Source of the DNA: an uncultured Akkermansia sp.
GTDB lineage: Bacteria > Verrucomicrobiota > Verrucomicrobiia > Verrucomicrobiales > Akkermansiaceae
Direction of reading: 5' to 3'
Length of the DNA stretch: 14,665 nucleotides
Assembly (NCBI GenBank): GCA_904501915.1
Contig: CAJGCV010000052.1
Span: forward strand, 1-14,665
The translations under genes and the position numbers were made by a program. Positions within the stretch are counted from its first letter, which is position 1. Each line of letters opens with the position of its first letter. This document shows, one piece after another, positions 6,901-13,171 of this stretch. The notes beneath the pieces were generated by a model. That model was not told the origin of the DNA. It saw nothing but the letters and a program-made list of their open reading frames with translations, and searched no databases.

Positions 6901-9900
6901 TAAGGATCTGTGCCGGGTGCAACGCGATGGTATTTGGCATCCGTGCCAAAAGACAGCTCGTACCCGCTTTCCATGTTAATGGCAGACAGCACGCTTGCGG
7001 TTGCTTTGCGCAGATGCTCCGGCACATGGCGCTTGTCAGAGGGGTGCAGCAGCATTTGTTGCATTTTGTTGGCGTGGCGGATGATCTTGCTGCGCATCTT
7101 TGCAGCCTTGCCTCGTTCGCTCATCTTGGCTTGGCGATCGGCAGCCTGCTGCTTCAGATCGGCCTGCACCTGGGCAATGCGCTCGTTCTTCTGGCTGCGC
7201 AGTTCGTCCAGCATATCCTTGCTGCGCTGCTTCTGCTCGGCCAGTTTGGCATTACGCTTGGCTCGTTCTTCGATGCGGGCAACCTTGACAGCTTCTCTGC
7301 CCTCGGCTCTAACCTGGGCAATGCGCTCATTCTTCTGCTCACGAAGACGCTCCAGCTTTTCCTGCGCATTACGCTTCTGCACCTCAGCTTTTCTGCCGTA
7401 ATACATCTGATCCGCCAGTTCCTGCTCGGCCAGTTTGGCATCAGCTTCTTCCAGCAGTTTCTCTACCGCTTTCAGCACATCCTCGCGGCTGGTTTCGCGG
7501 CTTGCTTTTCCCCTCTTCTTGAGGAACTCGTCCACAATGCCCTGGGCCACAGGGAACTGTGCGTGACCGCCCTCATACTCTTCCATAATGCGTTTGGCCT
7601 CTTCCATGTTGAACTCCGGGGTAACAGGCATCTGAGGGGAGCCGTTGCCATCGTTGTCATACATCTTGAAGTCGATCAGCAGCTTCCAGTATCCATCGGT
7701 GCTGCCATCGGGTTGCAGAGAGTAAGAGCCGTCACCGTTGTTGACCAGCAGTTTGTAGAACTTGGGGCGCTTGTTGTTCTCGGCGCACATCTTCAGATAG
7801 TCTTCGGCGTTTTCCTTACCGCTCTTGCTGAAGTCCCAGTAGTCATTGGGCATATAGTTGGTGGCCTTGTCCTTGACCATTTTGCCCCGGTATTCGTGGT
7901 AGGTGGGTTTGATCAGCTTTTCGTTCTGCTGATAGGTGTAGTCCTTGGTCTTGGCAGGCAGACCCATGGCCGCATACTGGCTCTTCTTCCACTGGCTGCG
8001 GTGGAAGGGGATAATAAAGTCAATGCGTTCGTCCGCCATAGCGGCCTTCAGCTGGTCATCGGTGAAGACAACGATAATCGTGCCAACGTTTGCGGAATAC
8101 CGATCACGCAGCGCCATAGCGTCCGCAATGGGCATACCTTCTTTTTCGTCAAATACCAGTTTGCCGTCAGCGTCCACGTCTTTTGCAATCAGCGAAAGGT
8201 TGATCTTGAGTCCGGTGTCACCAAACGCCCATGCAAAGTTGGGAACCTTGGTGTACGCCTGTCCGGCCAGGCCCACATCTGCCATGTCCATGATGATCTG
8301 CATGGTGTCGATCAGATGCGGGGTTTCAAAGTCAGAAAAACTCTGCAAGCGAAGACCGCCCTTGCGGTTCTTTTCGGTCACGTTGCCATCACGCTTGAAG
8401 TGTTCCAGGATCTCGCCCTTGTATTCGGTGCGCATCTGATACAGCTTGGGTTTCTGCTGGCTGGCAAAAAGGTTCTTATCTTCGTTGCGCAACTTGCCGT
8501 AATGGTTCCAGAAGTATTCGTACTCCTTGTACACTTCGGGGTGATTGATTCGCACCCATTCGATGCCATCGGGGGTGTTCATTTCCGCCATGTTGGGGGC
8601 CCACTTGCCGGGGTTGTACTTCTTATACAGACGGATAAACTCCTGGGTAAACTGACCCATATTGGCGCGAGAGCCTTCCACATAGCACAGGCCGCAAGAA
8701 ACCTCAAGGTCTGCCTCGGCCATCATGCGGCGGATTTCCAGGATCTCATCTGCTGTCAGCGCGGTATCGGGCAGCGCCTTTTGAATGGCGGTGAACGTGC
8801 CGGTCAGCAGACGGCGCTTTTTGCACAGGGTGCTGAAGTCAAAACTGCCGCCGTACTCAGCATTGCTCACAAAGGAAGACAGACCGGGTGCGGAATCATA
8901 GTCCAGGCGGTTAGGGTCACCGGCGATCAGCGCGGAGATGCTGTTCACATCATTGATCCACTTTTCCACCTTGGTCTTTTCAAAGCCTGCGGCCTTCAGT
9001 TCGGATGCCAGTTTCTGCTTGTCAGTTCTGTTCCAGCTTTCCCGGCTTGCTTTACCGACAGAGCCGCTGTCAATTTCAACGCCAAAGTGATTCAGCGATT
9101 TTGCTAATGCCGCTTTTTCATTATAGCCAAGCAGACCTTCATCGGTGATTTGTTTAGCTTCCCTGCTCTCTTTCCCCTCAACAGGAGGCCCGGTCTTGCT
9201 CTCCACGCGACTCTCACCGGCTGCGGCCTTGGCGCTTTCCAGCACCTCGCCAAATGCCGTTTCAGCCGCCGTGTCAGAGAATACGTTCATATCACCAAGA
9301 CTGTCGCAGATGATCTCTTCGATAGCCTCTTCTACCGTCATGTCAGCACCGGCAAAAGCGGACGCGTAGGTCTGCGCTACTCTCTGCACATTGTTCCTAC
9401 CGCCCAACCGCTTGCGGATATTCTCGGTAGCTGCCTTGATGTCAATCTCGCCCTTGGCGATCTGGTCATGGCCTGCCTCATGGCGCATCAGCTGGTCAGC
9501 GTCAAAGTCGCTGTGGTCAGCGCGGACAAAGGCTCTGTCACCGGTAATATAGGCACGGCATTCCTCGCCGTTAATGGTGAGGTTACCGCCGGTAAACAGG
9601 GTCAGCCGCAGACCGCGTTCCTTGGCAATGGCTCTGGCTTTGGTGGTTGCCTCGGTATCACCGCCGGTCACCACTCGGATGCGGTCATTGGATGCGCCGT
9701 TGCCGATGCCCAGAGATGCGGTGCTTACTTCTTCTCCAAGGCGGAGGTCAGCTGCTCTTGCATCTTTCGCAGGGAGTCGGGAGTCTTGCCCGATCTGATC
9801 TCGTCCTGCGCTTTCTTCCATGCGGGATACTTCTCCGCCGGGATACGCACGGTCATTCCGTTGGCCGCTTTCGCGTAGATGTACTTCTTCTCCACCGTTT

Positions 9901-11474
9901 ACTCCTCCTTCGGTGTTCTGTCTGATTTCAGTATACGCCGTTCTGGGCGCTGTGGCAAGAGGCTGCACAGCGGTTCTTTTGGGCATCGCAGCCTGCACTT
10001 CCCGCTCCACCTGTGCCTCCGCCATCTCCATTGCCGCCTGCCGCAGCGTATCCACAGCAGATGCGTTGTCCTGCACCACGCGGCCCACATCCACATTGGA
10101 CAGGGTCTTGCCCGCATCCAGCTTGCGTTGCATTTCGGTCGCGGTGCGGTAAGCATCGGTGTCCTGGTTCATTTGCAGGCCCTCTGCTACAAGCTCGGGA
10201 GCAACTTCCTGGTAAGTCTTGCCCACGGCTGCGGTGTTTGCTCGGTTGATCGCAGTTGCGCCGCCGCCCATAATGCCGCCGGACAGAGCGCCCATGCCCA
10301 CGGACTTCCAGAAGTCATTCCACACGAACGCCGCCTCCGGGTCACCGGCCACCTTGTCAGCGCCAAAGTTCAGCAAATAGGCCACGCCCTCTTCGCCAGC
10401 CTCGGTGACAGCCTGCTTGAGGATGTTCATGAGGCCGACCTTGCCGCCGGTTTTGATGATGTCCATCAAATTGTCCAGAGGTACTTTCTCGGTCAGCGCC
10501 TCGATGCCACCGGACACCAGACCGCGGGTCAGCGCCTGCCCTGCGTTTACGCCTTGCTGCCCCAGTTCATAAGCCTTGCCTGCGGCAGCCTCCGCGCCCA
10601 TCAGCGCCAGAGAAGCGCCGGGAACGATGACATTAAGAGGCAACTTAGAAAGGTTGCTGCCGATGCTCAGAGCGGTTTCGCCAAGGAATCGGCCTGCGCC
10701 AGAAGTTCCTTCCAGCGCCTCTTCTTGCAGCTTTTGTACGCCACCCATAAATTGCGCGGCGCGGCTGGTCATGTCAACGGCCTTATCGGGCGCGTTTTTA
10801 AACGCTTGCAGTTCCCGCTGCACGGCATCGTAGTTGGCCTGTGCCGCTTCGTATTCGGGGGAGCCGTAGCCAAATGCCCGCTCGGTCTGCATCAAATAAG
10901 TGTACGCCTCGGCCAGTTTGGTGTCCAGATCGGACTCCTCATAAGCATTCTGGTTCTTGATCGCCTGCTTGCCGGATTCGCCCAGATACTCGATAGACGC
11001 GTAAGGGGAAAGCATTACGCTCTGCACACCCTTGCCCACGCGGCTTTGCTCTGCGGGCAGGGTGTTAATATCCTTGCGGATCTCCGCCACTTTCTGTGCG
11101 CGGGCCTGCAGGGGTTGCTTATCGGTCTGTCTGGCATAGGCGGTGGAGGCTCTGGGGATTTCCAGAGCCTGTTCCTGCCGAGCCTTGGTGTCTGCCATCT
11201 CGGCGGCCGTCTGCATCAGTTTTGCGCGGGTGGCCATGTCCATCAGATTACTGCCGGTGCGGTTTGCGCTGCCGTACATACTGTCGGCCATGCGCTCATG
11301 AGAGGCCATCACGTTGCGGGCGTAATCGTTCTGCCTTTGCTGCACGGTTTGCTGCACAGCCTGCTCTGCCCGCTCAACAAAACCAGCGGCCTTGCCGTAA
11401 TTCGCAGTAGGTGCAGCCTGCGCGGGTTTGGTTTGTTCTACCCGCTTAACCCATTCTTCCAGTTTGGAACCCAT
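3921..11474 (-). CDS. Giant phage polyvalent protein (2,517 aa) with metallopeptidase motif, probably ejected
   Basis: One uninterrupted frame. Residues 1-260 are helical and Gln/Ala-rich. Residues 264-410 hold Gly/Ala-rich hydrophobic stretches (LNVIVPGASLALMGAEAAAG, VGMGALSGGIMGGGATAI). Residues 527-584 are low-complexity. Residues 598-735 look like a zincin metallopeptidase: HEAGH at 665-669, likely third ligand in EEAIEEIICDSLGDM. Residues 870-1240 are an uncharacterised domain with C884 and CGLC (927-930). A charged coiled coil spans 1325-1470. Residues 2115-2320 are helical with a hydrophobic span at 2158-2178 and resemble LPD38-type C-terminal domains of polyvalent proteins. An EF-hand loop lies at 2475-2486. 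Polyvalent proteins of phages and conjugative elements are multi-domain proteins thought to enter the cell with the DNA and act on host targets. ATG at 11474 follows TAAGGAGGGG, whose TAA ends the previous gene. The position after tail-hub and ejection-like genes suggests an internal virion protein. Individual activities are not proven. Confidence 0.88.
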   Translation of the reverse strand: MGSKLEEWVKRVEQTKPAQAAPTANYGKAAGFVERAEQAVQQTVQQRQNDYARNVMASHERMADSMYGSANRTGSNLMDMATRAKLMQTAAEMADTKARQEQALEIPRASTAYARQTDKQPLQARAQKVAEIRKDINTLPAEQSRVGKGVQSVMLSPYASIEYLGESGKQAIKNQNAYEESDLDTKLAEAYTYLMQTERAFGYGSPEYEAAQANYDAVQRELQAFKNAPDKAVDMTSRAAQFMGGVQKLQEEALEGTSGAGRFLGETALSIGSNLSKLPLNVIVPGASLALMGAEAAAGKAYELGQQGVNAGQALTRGLVSGGIEALTEKVPLDNLMDIIKTGGKVGLMNILKQAVTEAGEEGVAYLLNFGADKVAGDPEAAFVWNDFWKSVGMGALSGGIMGGGATAINRANTAAVGKTYQEVAPELVAEGLQMNQDTDAYRTATEMQRKLDAGKTLSNVDVGRVVQDNASAVDTLRQAAMEMAEAQVEREVQAAMPKRTAVQPLATAPRTAYTEIRQNTEGGVNGGEEVHLRESGQRNDRAYPGGEVSRMEESAGRDQIGQDSRLPAKDARAADLRLGEEVSTASLGIGNGASNDRIRVVTGGDTEATTKARAIAKERGLRLTLFTGGNLTINGEECRAYITGDRAFVRADHSDFDADQLMRHEAGHDQIAKGEIDIKAATENIRKRLGGRNNVQRVAQTYASAFAGADMTVEEAIEEIICDSLGDMNVFSDTAAETAFGEVLESAKAAAGESRVESKTGPPVEGKESREAKQITDEGLLGYNEKAALAKSLNHFGVEIDSGSVGKASRESWNRTDKQKLASELKAAGFEKTKVEKWINDVNSISALIAGDPNRLDYDSAPGLSSFVSNAEYGGSFDFSTLCKKRRLLTGTFTAIQKALPDTALTADEILEIRRMMAEADLEVSCGLCYVEGSRANMGQFTQEFIRLYKKYNPGKWAPNMAEMNTPDGIEWVRINHPEVYKEYEYFWNHYGKLRNEDKNLFASQQKPKLYQMRTEYKGEILEHFKRDGNVTEKNRKGGLRLQSFSDFETPHLIDTMQIIMDMADVGLAGQAYTKVPNFAWAFGDTGLKINLSLIAKDVDADGKLVFDEKEGMPIADAMALRDRYSANVGTIIVVFTDDQLKAAMADERIDFIIPFHRSQWKKSQYAAMGLPAKTKDYTYQQNEKLIKPTYHEYRGKMVKDKATNYMPNDYWDFSKSGKENAEDYLKMCAENNKRPKFYKLLVNNGDGSYSLQPDGSTDGYWKLLIDFKMYDNDGNGSPQMPVTPEFNMEEAKRIMEEYEGGHAQFPVAQGIVDEFLKKRGKASRETSREDVLKAVEKLLEEADAKLAEQELADQMYYGRKAEVQKRNAQEKLERLREQKNERIAQVRAEGREAVKVARIEERAKRNAKLAEQKQRSKDMLDELRSQKNERIAQVQADLKQQAADRQAKMSERGKAAKMRSKIIRHANKMQQMLLHPSDKRHVPEHLRKATASVLSAINMESGYELSFGTDAKYHRVAPGTDPYAEKTAKTKAFEALRDAYNAIVQNKEEDSIIIDPELLGDSANGVKGLFDQFVELGKKPIADMNSAELEVVWKVLRSVEHSIINAGKMLSKSKYETTKAFADAFASDAAMRRDMNRIFGNKLALDFEDPYTFFSHYGESGKAIYRILRNAQDEVSVKVDVIAQKMQEIVDTETVEAIQKERHEFTTEAGDKLTLTTGQLMSIYNLMHRQQAHDHLMKGGIVQPEIARNGKQPRIDRGTEMIPLSADDLQDLAKLLTDEQKKIASELQKMMTGELANWGNEASMAVYGYEKFTGEDYWPIKSAGEGLNTTIEKNSGAARSIKNIGMAKNTVPHANNALEIGDVFDVFAQHTADMVDYSSWLLPMEDLTRLYNWKYKDENGNKTGKTIKGIMEQKGGKGSQKYLEELLKDIQNGIAHQMDTQTELWINRLIGNAKGASVGANIRVVVQQPTSFLRAAAIFDADSLAKGIAKGVTDGDGWEKAKKYAPIAHIKDVGGFDQGNARTISQQLYGTATRLEAMNEKLSWAAAKADAITWGKLWNAAEWETKKRFPKLEAGSDAFYEKAKELFTDMVDQSQVVDGVLQRTQIMRSGNAINKQASSFMGEPMKTMNMMVRAWDNWRHTEGAERTRYKKQMGRTVIALGVTAATNALMQALVDAIRDDDKEKDYLERVWTAFSGLEGDEVSFKEKTKNVLLRGNLSDNINPIGMYPYASDVLSVMQGYDVTRADADVIADVVNNATALFKSASGEGKRTTIYNAKKLVSAIGKMFGVSAVNLGRDIWSVASTIVRSVEDYRMMYLMDRLLYSVDQNKKQFVKILYDAEAAGETEQAKFIRNSLLKNGVTEEKITELMKDFRRDKEDKIRQEESFVSAKTEASADIMKDVQKSKLYQKASGPDQSKAKRFADAIADYRTMMEQSGEMLYTPSADVAKAENAESVGVSDAQYILYRLALEMADANGNGKITQEEFLNADFELTEKQLAFMWVEDRGWKATTNPYD
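7169..7337 (-). repeat. Imperfect direct repeats in the coiled-coil coding region
   Basis: A 25-nt unit (7169-7193) recurs with one mismatch at 7313-7337, exactly 144 nt (48 codons) apart. It encodes the repeated LREQKNERIAQVRA and LRSQKNERIAQVQA. A separate exact 20-nt match joins 7233-7252 and 7422-7441 (AKLAEQ repeats, 63 codons apart). These are in-frame duplications that lengthen the coiled coil of the polyvalent protein. Confidence 0.75.
9725..9895 (-). CDS. Nested small gene (56 aa) in the +1 frame inside the polyvalent gene
   Basis: GTG at 9893-9895 opens a 56-codon frame that ends in TAA at 9725-9727 and lies wholly within the 2,517-codon gene, one base out of register. The product reads like a genuine compact protein: EKKYIYAKAANGMTVRIP, then AEKYPAWKKAQDEI, a turn (RSGKTPDS), and a charged helix (LRKMQEQLTSALEKK). 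AAGGAGGAG sits 6 nt before the GTG, as good a ribosome site as any in the window. A TAA two codons before the GTG, overlapping that site, mirrors the junctions between true adjacent genes here, such as endolysin to XhlA-like. The polyvalent frame across the same bases is low-complexity (residues 527-584). A small DNA- or protein-binding role is conceivable, but I do not know the family. The alternatives are a fortuitous frame, or a remnant of a gene now read through by a fusion of its neighbours. Confidence 0.55.
   Translation of the reverse strand: MEKKYIYAKAANGMTVRIPAEKYPAWKKAQDEIRSGKTPDSLRKMQEQLTSALEKK
9902..9910 (-). promoter_or_regulatory. Internal Shine-Dalgarno for the nested gene
   Basis: AAGGAGGAG on the minus strand, 6 nt (TAAACG) before the GTG at 9895. 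A near-perfect anti-16S match at correct spacing in the middle of a long coding frame is unusual and is the main reason to believe the nested gene is translated. Confidence 0.6.
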
Positions 11475-11485
11475 GTGTCCCCTCC

Positions 11486-12892
11486 TTAATCAGCAGGATA
11501 TCTGCGTTTCAGAGCTTCGTACTCGTTTTTGGTGATTTGTTTGCCCTGGTATGCCTCTTCCAGAAGTTTGGCCATCTCCTGCGGGTCAACGCCGTTGTCC
11601 TTCATAAACTCCATACCGGCAGCAACGGTTTCAAACTCCACGCCAGTTCCATCATCGCCGGTCAAGCCGTACTGATTCTGCTGCTTTAACTGCGCGTCTA
11701 CATGGTCATCATAAAAACCAAGATAGTTCTCGGTTTGGGTGGTGTTGTAACCATTTCGCACCAACCAGTCATAAGCCTCTGCGCGAGTGCCGAAACTGTA
11801 CAGCGTGTCCAGAATGCTGGCTGGTTCAACGCCGCTGCCCTTTGCATACAACTTTGCCAGCGCATCCTGTCTGGCCAGTTCATCCTGCATGACATTGTAG
11901 TCCCATTGCTTCTGCGCCCAGTCGGCATCGTAGTTGAACTGCTTCTCCCAGTTCTGCTGCGCCAGAGCGTCCTGCGCCTGCTGATAGGCGAAAGAGTCTG
12001 CCCATTGCTGGTCTGCCACGCTGTCGCGGTATGCGCCGTAGTTGAAGTTGCGGTCATCAGACCACCGGCCATAGTCGGTGCTGTCCAGACCCATCAGCAT
12101 ATCCAGGTCGGCTCTGTCCATAGCGATGTTGTCCATGTACATGGAATAGGCCAGCTGCTGAAGTTCGGGAACTTTGTCGGCCAGCGCTGCCATGTAGTTG
12201 TTATAGGTCTGCTGTGCGGCAGACTGTGCGTAGGAGCTTGCCATGCCGCCTGTACGGGCAGAAACCTGTGCCAGGGTATCCTGCATGCCCCTCTGGCCGC
12301 CACGGGTGTAGGATTCCTTGTACTGCTGATACAGGGGGTCGGTGTCCTTGTTGTAGCTGAAGGGATCACGGCCAAGGATCGCGCCGGTCAGCGCATCGAT
12401 CTGGCTCTGCCAGCGGGACACATACTTGCCCGCGTTGTTGTAGTCAAACTCGCCGTAGTCACCGCCGTCCATATTGTGAACGCCTTGCAGGCCGCTGCCG
12501 TCACCCACATACACCATGGTGGGGTTGTATTCGCTGCCGTCCACTCCGCCTGCGTAACCGTACTTGTTCATGCGGATATCCTCTGCCGCTTTGTGAGCAG
12601 CCTGCCGTTCCGCATCGGTGGTGGCGTTTGCGTAATCCTGCTTGTACTGTTGAATAAGGTTCCAGTCTTCATCGCTCATGTATGCGTTGTCCGCATTGGC
12701 CCAGCTGCCGCGGTTGGCTTCCACATAGCCGGGATCCAGGGGCGCTTGACCGCTGGTAACGCCTGCATAACCGGCGGGCAGCAGGGGGGTGTAGCTGCCA
12801 TCGCCGTTGTCCTTCAAGGGACGGGCAACTACGTCAAGTTCCTGCTCTTTGACATCGTTCAGACCCATCCAGGGTTTCTTTACACTTGCCAT
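11486..12892 (-). CDS. Putative internal virion / ejection protein
   Basis: A 468-aa product. Residues 1-110 are Asp/Gly/Pro-rich, then helical. Residues 175-270 are the most conserved-looking part: PFSYNKDTDPLYQQYKESY, GMQDTLAQVSARTGGMASSY, then a helix ending ELQQLAYSMYMDN. Residues 270-345 are rich in Trp, Gln and Tyr with quasi-repeated units (QQWADSFAYQQAQ, QNWEKQFNYDADW, AQKQWDYN; W297, W315, W325, W330). The C-terminal 60 residues are helical (GMEFMKDNGVDPQEMAKLL). There is no signal peptide or membrane span. The ATG follows TAAAGGAGG by seven bases, the TAA being the stop of the 49-aa gene. I recognise the SxARTGGxASSYA-type core as recurrent in Clostridia phage late regions without a named function. 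The ejection role is inferred from position between tail hub and giant protein. A tail fibre or assembly chaperone is possible. Confidence 0.8.
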   Translation of the reverse strand: MASVKKPWMGLNDVKEQELDVVARPLKDNGDGSYTPLLPAGYAGVTSGQAPLDPGYVEANRGSWANADNAYMSDEDWNLIQQYKQDYANATTDAERQAAHKAAEDIRMNKYGYAGGVDGSEYNPTMVYVGDGSGLQGVHNMDGGDYGEFDYNNAGKYVSRWQSQIDALTGAILGRDPFSYNKDTDPLYQQYKESYTRGGQRGMQDTLAQVSARTGGMASSYAQSAAQQTYNNYMAALADKVPELQQLAYSMYMDNIAMDRADLDMLMGLDSTDYGRWSDDRNFNYGAYRDSVADQQWADSFAYQQAQDALAQQNWEKQFNYDADWAQKQWDYNVMQDELARQDALAKLYAKGSGVEPASILDTLYSFGTRAEAYDWLVRNGYNTTQTENYLGFYDDHVDAQLKQQNQYGLTGDDGTGVEFETVAAGMEFMKDNGVDPQEMAKLLEEAYQGKQITKNEYEALKRRYPAD

Positions 12893-12905
12893 TGTTTTGC
12901 CTCCT

Positions 12906-13055
12906 TTACTGTTTCTTCTGATCGAGCAGCTTCTGCATCTGCTCCAGGGTGAAATCCAGCTCTTCGTGCAGCTGGATGAGGTAATCGCACAGGTTCTTCA
13001 CCGTGGCCTCAATGTTTGCCCGATCAAAAGCGGGCGGTCTGGTAGTTAGTGCCAT
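12906..13055 (-). CDS. Small coiled-coil protein (49 aa)
   Basis: A 49-aa product, MALTTRPPAFDRANIEATV followed by one long amphipathic helix (KNLCDYLIQLHEELDFTLEQMQKLLDQKK), probably a coiled coil or helical pair. The start ATG at 13055 follows GAAAGGAG by five bases. A longer TTG-initiated reading would run through this ribosome site and is rejected. The gene is 13 bp before the ejection-like gene and first in its operon. A small coiled coil between tail hub and ejection proteins could be a tail accessory such as a needle fragment, plug or scaffold, but the family is not known to me. Confidence 0.75.
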   Translation of the reverse strand: MALTTRPPAFDRANIEATVKNLCDYLIQLHEELDFTLEQMQKLLDQKKQ

Positions 13056-13060
13056 TGCAG

Positions 13061-13068
13061 CTCCTTTC
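13061..13068 (-). promoter_or_regulatory. Shine-Dalgarno that fixes the 49-aa gene start
   Basis: GAAAGGAG on the minus strand, 5 nt before the ATG at 13055. It excludes the upstream TTG start that would add 20 residues. Confidence 0.8.
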
Positions 13069-13078
13069 TCATGTAAAA

Positions 13079-13117
13079 AGAATAGCGCAGCAAACGCCGG
13101 GTTTTCGCCACCCAAAA
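13079..13117 (-). promoter_or_regulatory. Candidate late promoter or leader element before virion operon
   Basis: On the minus strand TTTTGGGTGGCGAA (13104-13117) is followed after 19 nt by TATTCT (13079-13084) and after a further 23 nt by the ATG of the 49-aa gene. The element before the lysis genes has the same box and near-identical spacing. Here it is enclosed by an inverted repeat. Identity and spacing are seen; promoter activity is inferred. Confidence 0.4.
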
Positions 13118-13131
13118 TGCATTTGCTGCGC
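13085..13131 (-). repeat. 10-bp inverted repeat flanking the 14-bp motif
   Basis: GCGCAGCAAA and TTTGCTGCGC form a perfect 10-bp dyad with a 27-nt interval that holds the TTTTGGGTGGCGAA motif and a small GGGT/ACCC stem. On the minus strand TATTCTTTTT follows, so it could act as a weak intrinsic terminator for the upstream tail gene. Alternatively it could be an operator around the candidate promoter. Confidence 0.6.
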
Positions 13132-13171
13132 CGTGTCGCAACGATTTTCCTTGTGTTTCGCGGTTATTCAG

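Noticed and set aside
4023..9107. Very long plus-strand open frames (746 and 947 codons) opposite the giant gene
   Set aside because: They share exact codon register with the sense gene and exist because TTA, CTA and TCA are almost unused there. They lack ribosome sites, and their products are His/Leu/Val-rich without recognisable motifs.
9879..11489. Plus-strand 536-codon frame opposite the N-terminal part of the giant gene
   Set aside because: Same mirror-register effect; Cys/His/Leu-rich product with no ribosome site.
11702..12952. Plus-strand 416-codon frame opposite the ejection-like gene
   Set aside because: Antisense shadow of a well-supported gene that has a strong ribosome site and plausible protein composition.
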